From Arthrinium phaeospermum (taxonomy: Eukaryota; Ascomycota; Sordariomycetes; Amphisphaeriales; Apiosporaceae), in assembly GCA_006503535.1 (NCBI GenBank), contig QYRS01000003.1:2418001-2482000 (forward strand): DNA of 64,000 nt, in the 5' to 3' direction. Positions 35,988 through 48,568 of this stretch are shown here, in pieces. The notes beneath the pieces are model-generated. The model was not told the DNA's origin, made no database searches, and was given only the letters and a program-made list of their open reading frames with translations. Each line of letters starts with the position of its first letter. Position 1 is the first letter of the stretch. Position numbers and translations under genes: made by a program.

Positions 35988-37114
35988 GACTGACTTGTGA
36001 GGGCGCAGTCGCCGAGAGGATGCTGTACCGGTAGATTGCGATTAGGTGGGTTGTGATGAAAGGAATACTGGAAGTCGCCGAAGAAGAGTTGCTAAATTCC
36101 TAGACGCCTGGCTTCTAGAGATCCTCTCACGAACTCTAGAGCCACAATTGCTACCGTGGTGTCATTTGGGAGAAAAAGGTAGGTAGAATGGTCGAATATG
36201 CACTCGCGTTGCGGAAAATAGTCTGGTCGTCGCGATTGTTACAACCTACAGCATGAGCTGCAGAAAAAATTGGATTAACTCAAGTACCCTTTTTTTTCGG
36301 CGGGGTTATGCGCCCAGCTTACTTTTATTTTAGGTAGCCTCTTAAGGTCTTCACACCTCTCCTCCCTACGGAATACAGTGCTTTGAACTTGACCTTCAGC
36401 ACCCAACTCTGATAGCAATGGTTTTACACATCTTCACAGCATAGGACTGTTGCATTGATTCACCCGCTACCTAGTCTATCTGTAAGGGTGAATTGTGATT
36501 TCCCACTTGTACAAGGTATGTGTAAGTGACATCATTCGACAAGCTCTACTCTTGCTGGTGGTCTCAGAACATTGATTCATTAATTGAAGTTGATGTAGTT
36601 GAGATTCGCCCTTGTTGTCGACGCTGTCGGTGTTGCCTCTTGTGACTAGAGCTGTCAAGCCACATTGTGAAGTGTTCAGTCACAATTGCATTCATATACC
36701 TAAAGTATGCTAACATCGAATTCTCCCATTTGTTCCTAGCATTAGAGAAACCAGACCCCCCTGGGAAACTAAGTACAAGTCGAGCCAGGAATTGGACAGC
36801 TCTTGAGCATCATTTTCTCTCTCGTCTCAGATATTTCTGCTCAAGTTAATACACTGTTACCATGATGCATCACCCTAGTATTAGGCACAGTAGACGAGTG
36901 ACTTACAATTGCAGGCAGTTGATAGGTCAAATGATAGGGCGATCAGCTCAGCCTAAGCCACACCTGCATTTTCTGGCCCGAGCTTCCAGTCCGGAAACTG
37001 CCTGCAATGTTGCGATCCTTAGCCGAAAAAAGCTTCCAGCGTATTTCGACCCTCAAACGTTGCGTCTCATCAAATCGTCAATTGCCGACGAACACCAATC
37101 CCATTTCCGTCAAG
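35988..37114. promoter_or_regulatory. divergent promoter region of RPC82 and QCR2
   Basis: 1.13 kb between two start codons facing apart. The plus-strand frame stays open upstream of the QCR2 start codon (from 36862), but this part shows no conservation pattern and precedes the mitochondrial presequence, so I treat it as untranslated. Confidence 0.5.
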
Positions 37115-38688
37115 ATGATCTCCAGAGCGGCTCTCTCACGAGGTGCCCAGCTGGCCGCCCGCAGGCAAGCTTCGAGCAAGCTTGTCCAGCGTGGCTACGC
37201 TGCTGCTGCCTCCTCCGCTCCCTCCTCCTTCGCCTACGAGACGACCGATGTGGCCGGAGTCAAGACTGCCACCCGAGATTCGCATGGCCCGACTACCAAG
37301 CTGGCCGTCGTCGCCAAGGCCGGTACCCGTTACCAGCCCGCCCCTGGCTTGACCGTCGGTCTGGAGGAGTTCGCTTTCAAGGCACGTCTCGACGTCTTAC
37401 GATCCCACTGCGTCGGGCAATTGAGCTAATTAGTTGCAACGCGTACAGAACACACAAAAGCGAACCGCCCTGCGTTTACAGAGGGAAGCTGAGCTTCTGG
37501 GAGGCCAATTGGTCGCATACCACACCCGAGAGGCCCTTGTTCTCGAGGCACGCTTCCTGCGCGAGGATATCCCCTACTTTACCGAGCTGCTGGCAGAGAC
37601 CGTCTCTCAGACCAAGTTCACCAGTGAGTCAGCAATGCGAATACGCCCTGAAGATGAAGCTTGAGGCTCATGTGTGCATTCTTTTAGCCTACGAATACCA
37701 GGAGGATGTCGACCGAGTTATCCACATCAAGCAGGCCAAGGTCCAGGGTGACGCTGCCGCGCTCGCCCTCGACTCTGCTCACTCCGTCGCTTTCCACCAC
37801 GGCCTCGGTGCCTCCCTGTACCCCTCGCCCTCGACTCCTCTGAAGGGATACCTCGACGAGAACTCGATCGCCAGCTTCTCCGAGGCCGCTTACGCCAAGT
37901 CCAACATCGCATTGGTTGGTGACGGAGCTACTTCGTCTGCCCTCTCCAAGTGGACCGAGCAGTTCTTCAAGAACGTACCCGCGACTCCCTCTGGCGCCAT
38001 GACCCTGAACTCCAAGGCTACCACCTACTACGGTGGTGAGCAGCGAACTTCCCACACCGGTGGCAACTCTATCGTTATGGCTTTCCCTGGGTCCAGCTTC
38101 GGTAACTTCAAGCCTGAGATCGCCGTTCTGGCTTCTCTGTTGGGTGGCCAGTCCAGCATCAAGTGGGCTCCTGGCTTCACTCTTCTGTCCAAGGCCGCCG
38201 CATCTGCTCCTGGTGCCACCGCCACCGCGACCAACCTTGCCTACTCCGATGCCGGTCTTCTCACCATCCAGGTCAACGGTAGCGCTTCTGCTGTCCGCAC
38301 CGCCTCTCAGGAGGCTGTCAAGGCCCTCAAGAGCATTGCCGAGGGCGGTGTCAGCAAGGAGGATCTTACCAAGGCCGTTGCCCGGGCGAGGTTCGACGCA
38401 CTGGTCTCCAGCGAGTCGGGTATCTCGACAATTCTCGCAGCTGGCTCCGGCATTGTCCACTCTGGCAAGCCTTTCGAGGTTGCCGAGACAGCAAAGAGCA
38501 TCGAGGGCGTCACGGCTGAGCAGCTGAAGACGGTATGTTGTTCACTTTCATCACATTGTATCAAGACGATCACTGACAAACAAATCCTACAGGCTGCCAA
38601 GGCTCTCCTTGAGGGCAAGGCCTCTGTTGCCGCTGTCGGTGACTTGCACGCGCTGCCTTACGCGGAGGAGCTTGGCCTTACAGTATAG
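37115..38688 (+). CDS. QCR2: ubiquinol-cytochrome c reductase core protein 2
   Basis: Four exons: 37115-37381, 37449-37623, 37688-38532 and 38593-38688, giving 460 residues. An Arg/Ala-rich presequence (MISRAALSRGAQLAARRQ) targets the mitochondrion. The M16 peptidase-like fold follows, with FAFK joined to NTQKRTALR and then REAELLGGQL. The zinc-binding HxxEH of active processing peptidases is absent, as expected for core 2, which is structural. It sits on the matrix side of complex III. The first intron is GC-AG: GCACGT at 37382 is the donor that restores the conserved FAFKNTQKR. A GTCTTA donor at 37394 would also keep frame but inserts four residues. The gene lies directly upstream of ATP15. 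Confidence 0.95.
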
Positions 38689-39267
38689 ATGGGGACAATG
38701 GACATGGATGTGTACCAACAACAATTCAGCACACTGCTGTAAAGACGAGTTTAGTATTTGTGCATATAGTAAATTCCCTAGAGTTTCCTCAATCTGGCAA
38801 TGGTGAAATAGAGTAGTGTATGGTCCCGAGATCGTCCAGAACTGTTGGAATACATGATATCATCGTGTCTTTGCTCCTGAGTGATGTACACTCGCTTAGT
38901 GGGCAAATATGATGGAGCTGGCTAGTTAACCACCTTCGTGATACATTACGTAGGCATGGAATTGAGATATGTCTCGTTTCTCGGTAATAAATCCGTGCAG
39001 CAATCAACGACATCTCTTATTGTCGGACTCTCCAGTGGAATGGGCGTAGTGCAATCTGAAGCAACCTTTATGTACATACATGTAGCTGGCAATTTGGGCG
39101 AGGGAGTTTGGGCAGGCAAGCACTAGTCACGTGACTGGGTCGGCGTTACGGCAGCCGGCGATTTTTCGAGATCAGCTTCTAGCCGGAGCTCCCTGTCTGT
39201 CTATCTGCCAAATCAAAGAAACAACCTCACCCATACCCAACCTCATCATACCTCTGCGACCGTCAAA
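38689..39267. promoter_or_regulatory. QCR2 to ATP15 spacer
   Basis: 579 bases between two co-directional respiratory genes. It holds the QCR2 3' UTR and the ATP15 promoter. The sequence just before ATP15 is C/A-rich (CCCATACCCAACC), as in many fungal leaders. Confidence 0.4.
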
Positions 39268-39663
39268 ATGGTGTTCGCTTGGAAGTCCGCCGGCCTTAGG
39301 TGAGCCAATTGATTCCATTCGATATTCTAGCGACCGACACAGCTGCCGGGAGAGGAAGGAGTTGAAGCTAACCAAATGCGTTTCCACCAGCTACAACCGC
39401 TACCTCGCGATCGCATCCCGCGTCGTGCGCCGCAGCTTGAAGGAAGACAAGAGAATCATTGCCGAGCGTCGGGGCGAGACTGACTTGCGCTTCGCAAAGT
39501 GGTCGGTAAGTCACAGCAAACAATACGACTGCGACTTGTGGCGATGGACTGGTGACTAACAGATTATCCCGCACATCAGAACGGCAAGATGGGCGAGTCC
39601 AAGAACTTGGTTGACGCCAACACCTCCGGCATGGCTTCTCAGGCTGGTTCTTCCTCTTCTTAA
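39268..39663 (+). CDS. ATP15: mitochondrial F1-ATP synthase epsilon subunit
   Basis: Three exons: 39268-39299, 39391-39505 and 39580-39663, giving 76 residues. MVFAWKSAGLS followed by YNRYLAIASRVVRRSLKED and ERRGETDLRFAKW is the compact eukaryotic epsilon subunit, which binds the central stalk of F1 (gamma/delta) in the mitochondrial matrix. There is no cleavable presequence, as in other members. The last exon codes for a polar Ser/Gly-rich tail that is somewhat longer than in yeast. Small size and three exons make this gene easy to miss. Confidence 0.93.
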
Positions 39664-40488
39664 AAACGAAATCCTCATCAACGAAACGCAATTGATGCAG
39701 CACTCGGAACTGGCGACGGAGTCTACCAGTAGCAACAGGGTGATGGCATGATGGATATCACACCGAAGAAAGGCCAATTAGAGACGGACGGATTGCGCAG
39801 CTACCCATGCATGCCGTCCATGTATAGCTGTACAAAATCAAGCATTTCATAGACACGGTCAAACGTTATCGATGTCCTCTCAAAATGTACTCAATGACTT
39901 GTCTGTAAGATTGCACCACGTAGTGAACTTGCTGCAAATACCAGGGCTGCCAGGCTAGAGCGCAGCCAGCAATCAAGGCTCAAGTCCAAGCCCCATTTTG
40001 TTGAGCTGCAAATCGGCTGTTTAACCCATCTAGCTGCCTTACCAAATGCTCAATGTCTCCCCTGCCATACTTATTTTAATTAAATTGGGCACATTAGGAG
40101 TGCCTGTAAGTTCGATTAACTACATACCTATCCCATTCGCAACCTGGCGCCAGAGCAATACCGTGCAGAGCGTGCTTTTCAAGGAAAACACTGTTCATCA
40201 TCCCTCATTCCCTGCACGAATTGCACAAAACCGGTCCGTGGGGTTCTTCACATCCCCACTAGAGACGGTACAGTACAATCTGGGAACATTGAATGCCAGT
40301 CCTGCCCTCCCTTTACTGGTCTACTCTGCACTCAGGTTTTATTTTCATGTTGAAGCCCTACGGGTGGCGAAGATACAGAGGCTCAGACAGACTGCTGCAT
40401 ACCCAACAGATTTCGGAGCGAATACACCCCTTCTCGCCGGCACATCGCAAGAGGTAGGCGGGGCAAGTCGCCTGCCAGAGTCACAAAG
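39664..40488. promoter_or_regulatory. ATP15 to MAK10 spacer
   Basis: 825 bases between co-directional genes, expected to hold the MAK10 promoter. The plus-strand frame at 40046-40576 overlaps the MAK10 start in a different frame and has no features. Confidence 0.4.
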
Positions 40489-42999
40489 ATGGACGACGGC
40501 TTCCCGCCGCCTCCGAGCATGTCCCACCCGGGCATTGTCGCGACTGACATCACCGACAAGTTTGCTGCAGCTGTAAAAAGTGAGCCACCTCTCCTCTCCA
40601 TTGGGCATAACCACCTCGGAACAGCTGTATGCTAATCTACCTTCATAGCCCTCCCGCCGGGCCAAATCGTCAAAGATGGCCACTTCACTTTGTTCGAGTC
40701 CGTCTCGGCTCTCGAGGTATGAGCAACGAGCCAATTGCTCTCTCTAGCATGCCTGTACTGACTATTTCCTCAGATCATGGACCCTAAGATGGACAGCGGA
40801 TGTCTTGAAGAAGGGGAGTCCCTTGACGAGGAGTACGACACAGCTCGCGACCTGCTCCCTGAGGAGGTTCTTGGCATTATCGATCAACTGTTATGCCTGG
40901 AGGTATGGTCTGTCCCGTCTCGAAAATGCGTGTTTCGTCAGCTAACAGCGCATTCAGATGGCATGGCATCTTGGCTACCCTTTGTCGCAGACCATTTTGA
41001 CCAGCGTCTATGTAGAAGCGCTTCTGCGAGACCCAAACGCACCTCTAAGCTCGATGACGTTTCTACGCGATTCTGCATCTCAAGCCAAGCAGCCCAAGTT
41101 CCTGTTTGTTCTAAGGGCGTATTGCGCTGGTATGTTGAGGGGGTGCCATTGCGTTAATGAGGTCGTCAAAGACGAACTATACTATGAGGTATGCCGTCAC
41201 GTTACCCTGCTGGACCACCGATCCACGCAGGCCCGCGCTGACCGTGACACAGGAGGAAGACTTTGTCACCAACACTTACGACCGCAATTTCTTGTCGCAC
41301 ATCGAGATGACAGAAGTCATTGCCTTACTCCAGGCGACGAGAGCTGAGCTTCGAGAGCTTAGCAATGATGTGCCAAAGGATCTAGCCCTAGCCTTGGACC
41401 TGCGCCTAGAGTTGCGCATAGCCTTCTTGCGGGCAATGGAGTTATTCCCCCTGCGGAAATCAAATCCAGACTCGCTGAAGATGCCCTGGATCCAGATGAA
41501 AGAGCTCATGAAGCACTTCAAGAAGCAGCATGAATTGGCCAAGCCTGTGCCCGAGGCATTCAGCACTAAGATGCAACGCCGTCTAGCAAGCACTATGCCA
41601 CCCAGGCCCATTGTCCATCTCAGCTTCGACGACACGTACGCCCACTTTGAGCAGATGTTCCAGGATGGGAAGGATGCAATGGATGTACTGAAATACGTCG
41701 ATCCACAAAGCCTTCTGGTAAGTTTGCTCGTACTGCATTCAGCACGCTCAGTAGCTAACATGAGATCAGCACTTTGTGTCTACGTTTCAAGCGAGAGACC
41801 CCCAGCCGCTTGTGTTCATCAGAACCATGACGCAGGGTCTGCTATTCAAGGACATGATCGTACTCGGTCACCACAGCATACGGAGAATACTTGACGACGA
41901 CCTTGCGATTGTGGTATTGCCGAGTGCACGCCAACTAGACCCAGCAAACGACACAATAGAAGTTCCAACAGATCCTCGTCACCAGCTGGCTGTGCAGATG
42001 GAGACGTTCCGCCAACGTGCCGCCGAGTGCTACCTAGATCTCTTCCGGATATTCTGCCAGAACCGATGCAGAGTGAGACGGACACTCTGCCATAGCATCC
42101 AGCAGTGGGATCATCTTCAGGCTGATGTGGAGGAGATTGATGGGCTTCTACAAGTCTGCTTAGATGAGAAGTCTCTCACCACTGCGATGGGTAACATCGG
42201 ACACTCGCTACCCCTATCATCATGGGCATATCTTTACAAATTACGCCAGATGGAGTGGATCGTCCAGCTGGGCTTTGAACTGGACGTCTACCAGCCAGAT
42301 GAACTGGCGGGTATGTACTGGTATTTGAACTACCTGGCTAAAACCCGAGCGCAGCACGGTGATCGGATTAAGACGTTCGTACTGAGGGATTTCACTGCGG
42401 CCCAAGAGTCTTCGTCGTGGAGCCAGGCTAAAGAGAGGAACTACACACGCTCCATCGCCTACATCCGTGTGACGATGCTCGACGCCGCCTGCACATGGGA
42501 GTTTGCAGATGGCCTTTGCTGCCTCTATACGGTGCTGCAGCGCCTGAACCTTGTCAAGACGCCCTCACGCCCCTATAGTAACGATGAGCACCGTTACGAG
42601 ATCCGCATGAAGCCATTTGTCAACATTGGTCTGCCGCAACTGCCCTCTTTCGACGACTTCACCAAGGCCACGGCCCAGCCTGAGACCTCCATTACCGAGC
42701 TGCTCAAGTACGCCGAGAATGCCGTCGGCGGCGCTAAGAAGGGGTACGAGGCCCTGAGCCGCATGAACGATCTCCAGACTTTCTCGGTCGGCTGCCACGA
42801 TCGCTGGCTCGCGAATATCAAGGGTTGTCAGAAGTCGGCCATCTTCGCGGGCATCGCCATCACGGCCCTGCAGAAAGCCATCGAGACGGAAGGCGAGAAC
42901 GCCGCCGATCTGAAGGTCAACGTAGAACTCCCGCAGCCTGGAAAGGGGTACCACGATTGGTGGATTGTGCCTAAGATATTACCCAAGACTGAATCCTGA
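40489..42999 (+). CDS. MAK10: NatC N-alpha-acetyltransferase auxiliary subunit MAK10/NAA35
   Basis: Six exons: 40489-40579, 40649-40716, 40774-40902, 40958-41188, 41253-41717 and 41770-42999, giving 737 residues. The conserved N-terminal Mak10 block is formed by splicing: GHFTLFESVSALE joined to IMDPKMDSGC, then EEVLGIIDQLLCLE joined to MAWHLGYPLSQT. The long helical C-terminal part (YLYKLRQMEWIVQLGFELD) also fits the family. MAK10 scaffolds the NatC complex with MAK3 (Naa30, catalytic) and MAK31 (Naa38), which acetylates Met-Leu/Ile/Phe/Trp N-termini on ribosomes. All introns are about 55-70 bases and GT-AG. Confidence 0.94.
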
Positions 43000-43526
43000 T
43001 ACGGTTTGGGGTTTGACATGATATCCAGCGTACATGTCAGGGCATCACATCATGATCAAAACATATCATTTCCAAGCGAACAAGATGATGCAGGGCCTAT
43101 TATTTACAGTTACCATGTCACTGTTGCTGTAAATTCAAGCAGGAAGCGAGTACGCCCTCCGGATTGTCGACTTTGGCAAGCGGAGAAACCAAAGACAGAC
43201 AGATTGCATCAGATATATTGATTCGTTGTCTACTTACTATGTTAGAACCTGCTCTTGTGATTGTAAACCGGGGTGTGTCCCTCCAACCTCGTACATACCA
43301 TTTTCCCAAGAGGGTGCACAGTTTGGCGATTTTGTAAACAAGTGAGATATGCGTCATCGGGGTCCGTTCCTTCTATGCTTGACTTTCGAAGTCCGCAAAA
43401 GCACCAAACCAAGGTTGCAAGTACATGGGAAAATAACAAAACGAAGACAAACATATTAACAATAACCACCCGAGAGATTGGACCTTCTTGTTGTAGACAA
43501 GTCACAAGGGCAGTGTCTATCTTATA
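43000..43526. other. convergent gap between MAK10 and the carrier gene
   Basis: 527 bases of 3' flanking sequence for both genes, A-rich around 43430-43470. No gene is seen. Confidence 0.5.
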
Positions 43527-44623
43527 TTATGCTTTGAGTGCTTTCCTAGCAGCCATGACACCTCGTAATCGCACGCTCTGTTCATAGAGGACGTCTTTGA
43601 AGGCGAAGAGGAAAGCGGCAGTGAGGACGCTCTGCGTGACCTTGGGCGCGATGCCCTTGTAGAGACCCTTGTAGCCCTCCTCCTTGATGACGCGGCTAAT
43701 AGCCTCGGTCATGCCCTCACGCTTCTCACCGTGGGCCGCAACGTGCATCTGGCTCTTGACGGTGATGTAGGGGTAGGTGATGGAGGTGGCGAAGAGCTTG
43801 CCGAGGGCGCCGAGCAGGAAAGCGACTCCCGCGGTGATGTTGGCCTTGCGCCGGCGCTCGTAGGCGTTCTTCATCTGCTCGAACAGCGTGTACTGGAGGA
43901 TGGGGTTGATGACGAGGACGAGGGCGGGCACGACGCCGCGGAAGAGCGCCTGGGGCCCCTCCTCGCGGACCAGGGCCAGCAGCGTGCCGATGGTGGTCGG
44001 GCCGCGCTTGCGGGCGGCGCCGGGCTCGCCCGCGCCCTTGGCCTCGTCGAGGTGCTGCTTGCGCGTCGTCATGCGCGTGTTGACGACCCAGATGGGGTTC
44101 GTCAGGATCACGGTCGCGGACCCGGCCAGCGCGCCCGCCATCATGGACTCGGCCGTCGTGAGCTTCTTGGACGCCCGCCCGGCCTTGACCGCCGCCGCCT
44201 CGAAGAAGGCCCGCGTCCACTCGTACCAGTAGTAGTACACGAAGTTGGTCACGCTGATGCCGAACACGGCGCTGTCGAGGCCGGCGTACAGGCCCGACAC
44301 GCCCTCGCGCGCGACCAGGTGCCGCACGGCGGCGAGGAAGGACGTCTCGGCTCGGGAGGACTCGACTTGGGCTCGGGTGGAGAGGGTGACGAGGGGATAT
44401 CTGTTGGGAAAGGACCCGATTAGTTACAAGGCCATAAATAAATATATAGTGCCTTTTCGAATGCAGTGGTAGGGATGATAACACACGACTCTGGGGTGGA
44501 AGGGAACGTGGGCGTTGGTACATACGTCAAGATCATGGCTAGCACACCGCCGCCAGCGCCGGCGAGAGCATGCGCGACATTGTCATTTTGCGGGAGTACG
44601 GGCTTGGAGGCTGTAGGCGCCAT
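43527..44623 (-). CDS. peroxisomal adenine nucleotide carrier (ANT1/PMP47 type)
   Basis: Two exons, 44623-44526 and 44400-43527, giving 323 residues. It has three mitochondrial-carrier repeats. Their first helices end in TYPLVTLSTRAQ (made by the splice), LTNPIWVVNTRM and ITYPYITVKSQM. These are the relaxed PxDxxK motifs of the PMP34/PMP47/ANT1 branch rather than mitochondrial ADP/ATP carriers. The family imports ATP into peroxisomes in exchange for AMP/ADP for fatty-acid activation. The tail ends RKALKA without a clear PTS1, as expected for a membrane protein. The gene is very GC-rich at third positions, and long shadow frames lie on the other strand. Confidence 0.9.
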
Positions 44624-46535
44624 ATTGTTGGATTAGGTAGGTACAGGCTTTCCAGCGCGCTGCGACGGTATGTTTCGTGGATCTTGGTGCTTTACGACAC
44701 GAGATGGGCGGGTTGTTGATCGCGAATACCAGAAGTCTATCTTGAGTAAACAATGTTAATTCTACCTCAAGGCGACAGTTTCTGCAAACCTTCAGCAACT
44801 TGCTAGCATCAACACCTTTGGGTTTCAACTTGAAGTTATTACTCGCTCGGGTCGGGTAAGAAGGAGTACCTAAGCTCTCTGCGACTCGAACTTCCCTACC
44901 TAAATCGAAGCCGAGGTCCGGCGTTGGGCGAATGCGCATATGCCACGGCGGCAAAGGCATGAGGTCACCGGGGGCAGGGACGACGCTTATTATTTTTAGG
45001 GGAAGAATGCACTGAACAGCGCTGGGAGATTGGACCCTGTCCCCCGCATTTTTAATCTCAACCCGCATTGCGGCACTGCGCGTTGCAAATGCCCCCCTAC
45101 TTCTATGGGGCTGCTTTCTTTCACATGTTCTTTTTGCTCCGTTCTGCAAAAGATCTCTGCTGAACGATGATAATCTACGTAACCTGCCAGGTAACAAACT
45201 GGCAGGCAATGATAAGCCCTCCCCGCCAAGGGGCGTCTACACTTATGTAAGCCCTTCTTCATTCGACTGCTACATAACATACATACATTGCATGTCCACC
45301 CTGCTGCTACCTACCATAAGATACCTACTGTTGAAGCGGCTACGCCTCTTTCCAAAGCATGGAACTCTCGAGTGATTCTACCTACCCGTTCTACCTGGTC
45401 GGTCCTTACATATGCGGTCATCATTCAACAACACTTCGGGGCGGCCCGCGTTTATGACATACCTGCTCCCCGACTCTGATGTATGTGGTCACTATGTAGA
45501 ATTTCTTTCCCTCGCCGTGTCAGCTGTCCATTCCTCTACCCGAGATCGCCTTCCGAGTGTTGAGGACATGCAGAGACAATCTCCAACCGCTATCACATCT
45601 CGTATACGGTGTATAACAAAGCCCAGGCTTAAGCAAGGGGGTGGATCACAAGATATCAAAAAGAGCAAACGGCCCTAGTGTCCATAACCCGATAACCTTA
45701 CCTGACGATGACGATTGCCCGTCGTACATGGCCTTGGTGTGCGCTATTCTACCCAGGGCACAAACGGGACGCCACGGCCATCTCGAAATATATTCTGAAA
45801 CAACAATCTACCGTGTTGCATTTGCCCCATATTGGGGGAATCGTGTCATTTACCATGGAACAGCTCCTTGCTTTGTGTGCCTCTGCCTGGCGGTTTTCCC
45901 TCACTAGAGGCAGGTCACGTGCGTCGAGTGCGTAAAAATAGAAACTCCAACGTCGCCTAAACGGGAGTGGCTGGGGTTTCCAATGACCCCAAAATAGAAA
46001 ACGGCTCCTTCACCATCGTCGTCAACCCCAATTAACGGGCGCCCATGCCGTGCCATGCCATAGCCACAACTGCTCCATACCTCATGCAGCTTGCAGCATA
46101 TACAGTCGCCGGTCTCTCGACATCTTCGTCCAAGTCTTTGCCGCCTTTTCTGCTTGTTACCTGACCCGCCTGTCTTTCCTCTTTAAACCAAAACAGCAAC
46201 CCCGTGTTAGCTTGCTACATACATTGCATACCCTATTTGACCCATCGAGCTGCATTGGATATTGGGCATGCCACTTACATCCGTCCGAGGGGCAGCATGA
46301 CACTGGATTATCGCCAAATATGCAATAATTACTCGAGCTTACCTTAGCTATACCTGTCCTGTGGTGTTCTGAATTGCAACTTGTCGATTTGCTGTTTGCG
46401 ACTCGGCGAGGACGAAGCTCCTGGATGATACACGCATCTCATGAGCAACCAGACCCAGCACCTGTCGCCATCCACCATCTAACCAACTCTAACCAAGAAT
46501 TCTTGGTCCCCTACAAGCCAAGAGTGTTTTCTCCG
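44624..46535. promoter_or_regulatory. divergent region between the carrier and ABP2-like genes
   Basis: 1.9 kb between two start codons facing apart. It should include both promoters and possibly long leaders. Frames up to 208 codons (44583-45209 -) lack any recognisable composition or domain. An in-frame ATG at 46425 could extend the ABP2-like protein by 37 residues. Confidence 0.4.
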
Positions 46536-48568
46536 ATGGCTGTCACAATGAATTCAAGTCATCCGACGACGCCCTCAACCATCACTATTGTGTCCCCCAG
46601 GGCTGTAGGCACTAGACCCGCTCTCCCAGACAAGCGAGTGACAGAAACGACGATAGAAGACGCCTATGTCAATTTCATTCTTCACTGTAACCCGGCAGTG
46701 CCCTTAGAGACGGACACGGGGACCCTGCGGGAGTCGTTTCGGGCCCCGCCCAAGAGTGATGGCAAGACATTCAGCACATACACCCTGTATGAGCTCATCA
46801 GCCAGCTCGAGACCAAGGAGCTCAAGACCTGGGCTGAACTAGCCTTGAGACTAGGCGTCACGCCGCCTGACCAAGATAAGGGTCAGAGCTCGCAGAAAAT
46901 ACAGCAGTATGCTGTGCGACTCAAGGTAAGCAGTCCACCGTGTTGCGACGGCCATGAAAACCAAGCTCACCAGCATAGCGGTGGATGCACTCGATGCACC
47001 TAGACGCGTTCTTCGACTATTTGATCGGACGTAGTGAACACGTCTACTGGACCCAGATACCCACAGACCCGGATCCGATTTGCGAAGGCGGCCGAGATAA
47101 TGTGGCAGCGGAGGATGACATGGCATTGCGCGCCTTGCTGCCTCAGATCCGCCCTAGGCGTGGCAGAAGGAAGCCCGAGGACGACTTGAACAAGTCTCCG
47201 TCTCAGAGGCCCAGACTATCTCCTCCCCTGAGCGGCGAGACTCGGGCTCCTGAACCATGGACTGCGCATCCTGACGGCGCCCGAACCTTCATGTTCCCGC
47301 CGCCGGACCAACTGAGATCCAGCATCCTACCGGGACCTAACTCGACCTGGAACAATGATGCATCCCAAACGCCGCTTAGCGCTTACCCGCAGTCTGCCAT
47401 GACCCCGGTAAATGGCAAATTCTGGGCAGACGAACCTCGTTCGGCTCTTACGCCTTCGAGGGCCAAGTTACTCAGCAGACGGCATGGTGCGAAGGTCGTT
47501 TCCTCTGCCTGGAGAAGCGGCGGCGCGAGCACAGGTGGAAAGACACGCGGAAGGCCTCCCATCAATCGTGCCAGTGAAGGCACGCCTCCGGCAACGGCGG
47601 ATGTAAACCGAGCATCTCAGGGGCTGATAGTCGATAACGGCGTCCCAGAGTCCACACAATCTGCCATAACCCCGACTATCGTGTTTCCGCCACCACAGGC
47701 CCCTACCTCGGCACCGGCTCCTACCTCCGTCCCGACCGACTCGATGGCGTCTCAAGCATCGCGCACTGCCCGTCCCGGTCGGCTGTCTCTTCAAGTACCG
47801 GAGCGAGTTGGAGGCTCCGTGCGCCTTGCCACACCGCCGCCTCCAGTATTTGGCGAAAATACCCACATCCAGAACAACGGGAACGGCACAGTACGAACAA
47901 TGGAGGCAGAAACAATATGGCCCACATTGGGTATTCCGGCACACCCAGAAGGAACAGCCGCCACCACCCCTGGTTCAGATCCGCACGCGGTCAAGAAACC
48001 ACCAATCGTGTATGAATACCCTGGCGGCGAGAGAGAAAATATTGCAATAGTAGAGAGTTGGTTCGTGTCGGATGTTATCATTGCCGACTGGTATGATGCA
48101 AACGACAACAGAATCGCCTCCTGTGGCGTGGACGAGGCCTTAGCCTTGGCAAAACATATTATCAACGGCATGGCGAAGGAAGCGCCCAGCCCTGAAGTAT
48201 TCCTACTCAATCTGTCGGCCATCATGGGTGGCTGCCTGCTTCGATCGAAAAATCGCCCGTCCATCAAACGGCTAGAAACTGGGCCCGAGCATAACAGATA
48301 TCTATGCCGATGGCAGATTCAGTACGGAACCCTAGTTAGTGAGTATGCGTTGGACGAAACTATGCCTCATCATACCTGGCAAAAGGAGAGACGGCATGGC
48401 GAGAAGAACTCTGGCCAGGCGAGCACTGGCGAGCCAGAGGAGGATACGGCGGAGTTCTGGAAACATAAATACCAGGAGCTGTTGTTTCAGCAAAGAGCGA
48501 ACATCGACCAGGTCACGGATTTGCGTGTCAAGATCTTTGACGCTGTGAAGAAAGGGAGTGCGGCCTGA
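46536..48568 (+). CDS. ARS-binding protein 2 (ABP2)-like protein
   Basis: Two exons, 46536-46925 and 46979-48568, giving 659 residues from the ATG at 46536 (in-frame ATGs also at 46425 and 46548). The conserved N-terminal block includes EDAYVNFILHCNP, DGKTFSTYTLYELI and LKTWAELALRLGV. The splice then joins to RWMHSMHLDAFFDYLIG and YWTQIP, which I recognise from the fungal ARS-binding protein 2 family. A Pro/Ser/Thr-rich disordered middle of about 250 residues follows. A C-terminal segment with conserved look (ESWFVSDVIIADWYDANDN) and a short coiled coil end the protein. In fission yeast Abp2 binds AT-rich replication-origin DNA. A DNA-binding nuclear role is inferred here. Confidence 0.72.

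Noticed and set aside
36862..37114. open frame continuing upstream of the QCR2 start
   Set aside because: Composition is not protein-like, and the mitochondrial presequence begins at the ATG at 37115.
37684..38460. 258-codon minus-strand frame
   Set aside because: Antisense to the main QCR2 exon, Gly/Arg/Val-rich as expected of a shadow.
43726..44523. long frames on both strands over the carrier gene (230 and 265 codons)
   Set aside because: Very GC-rich third positions leave several frames open. Only the carrier frame shows the three-repeat family pattern.
44583..45209. 208-codon minus-strand frame overlapping the carrier start
   Set aside because: No recognisable features, and it overlaps the first exon of a well-supported gene in another frame.
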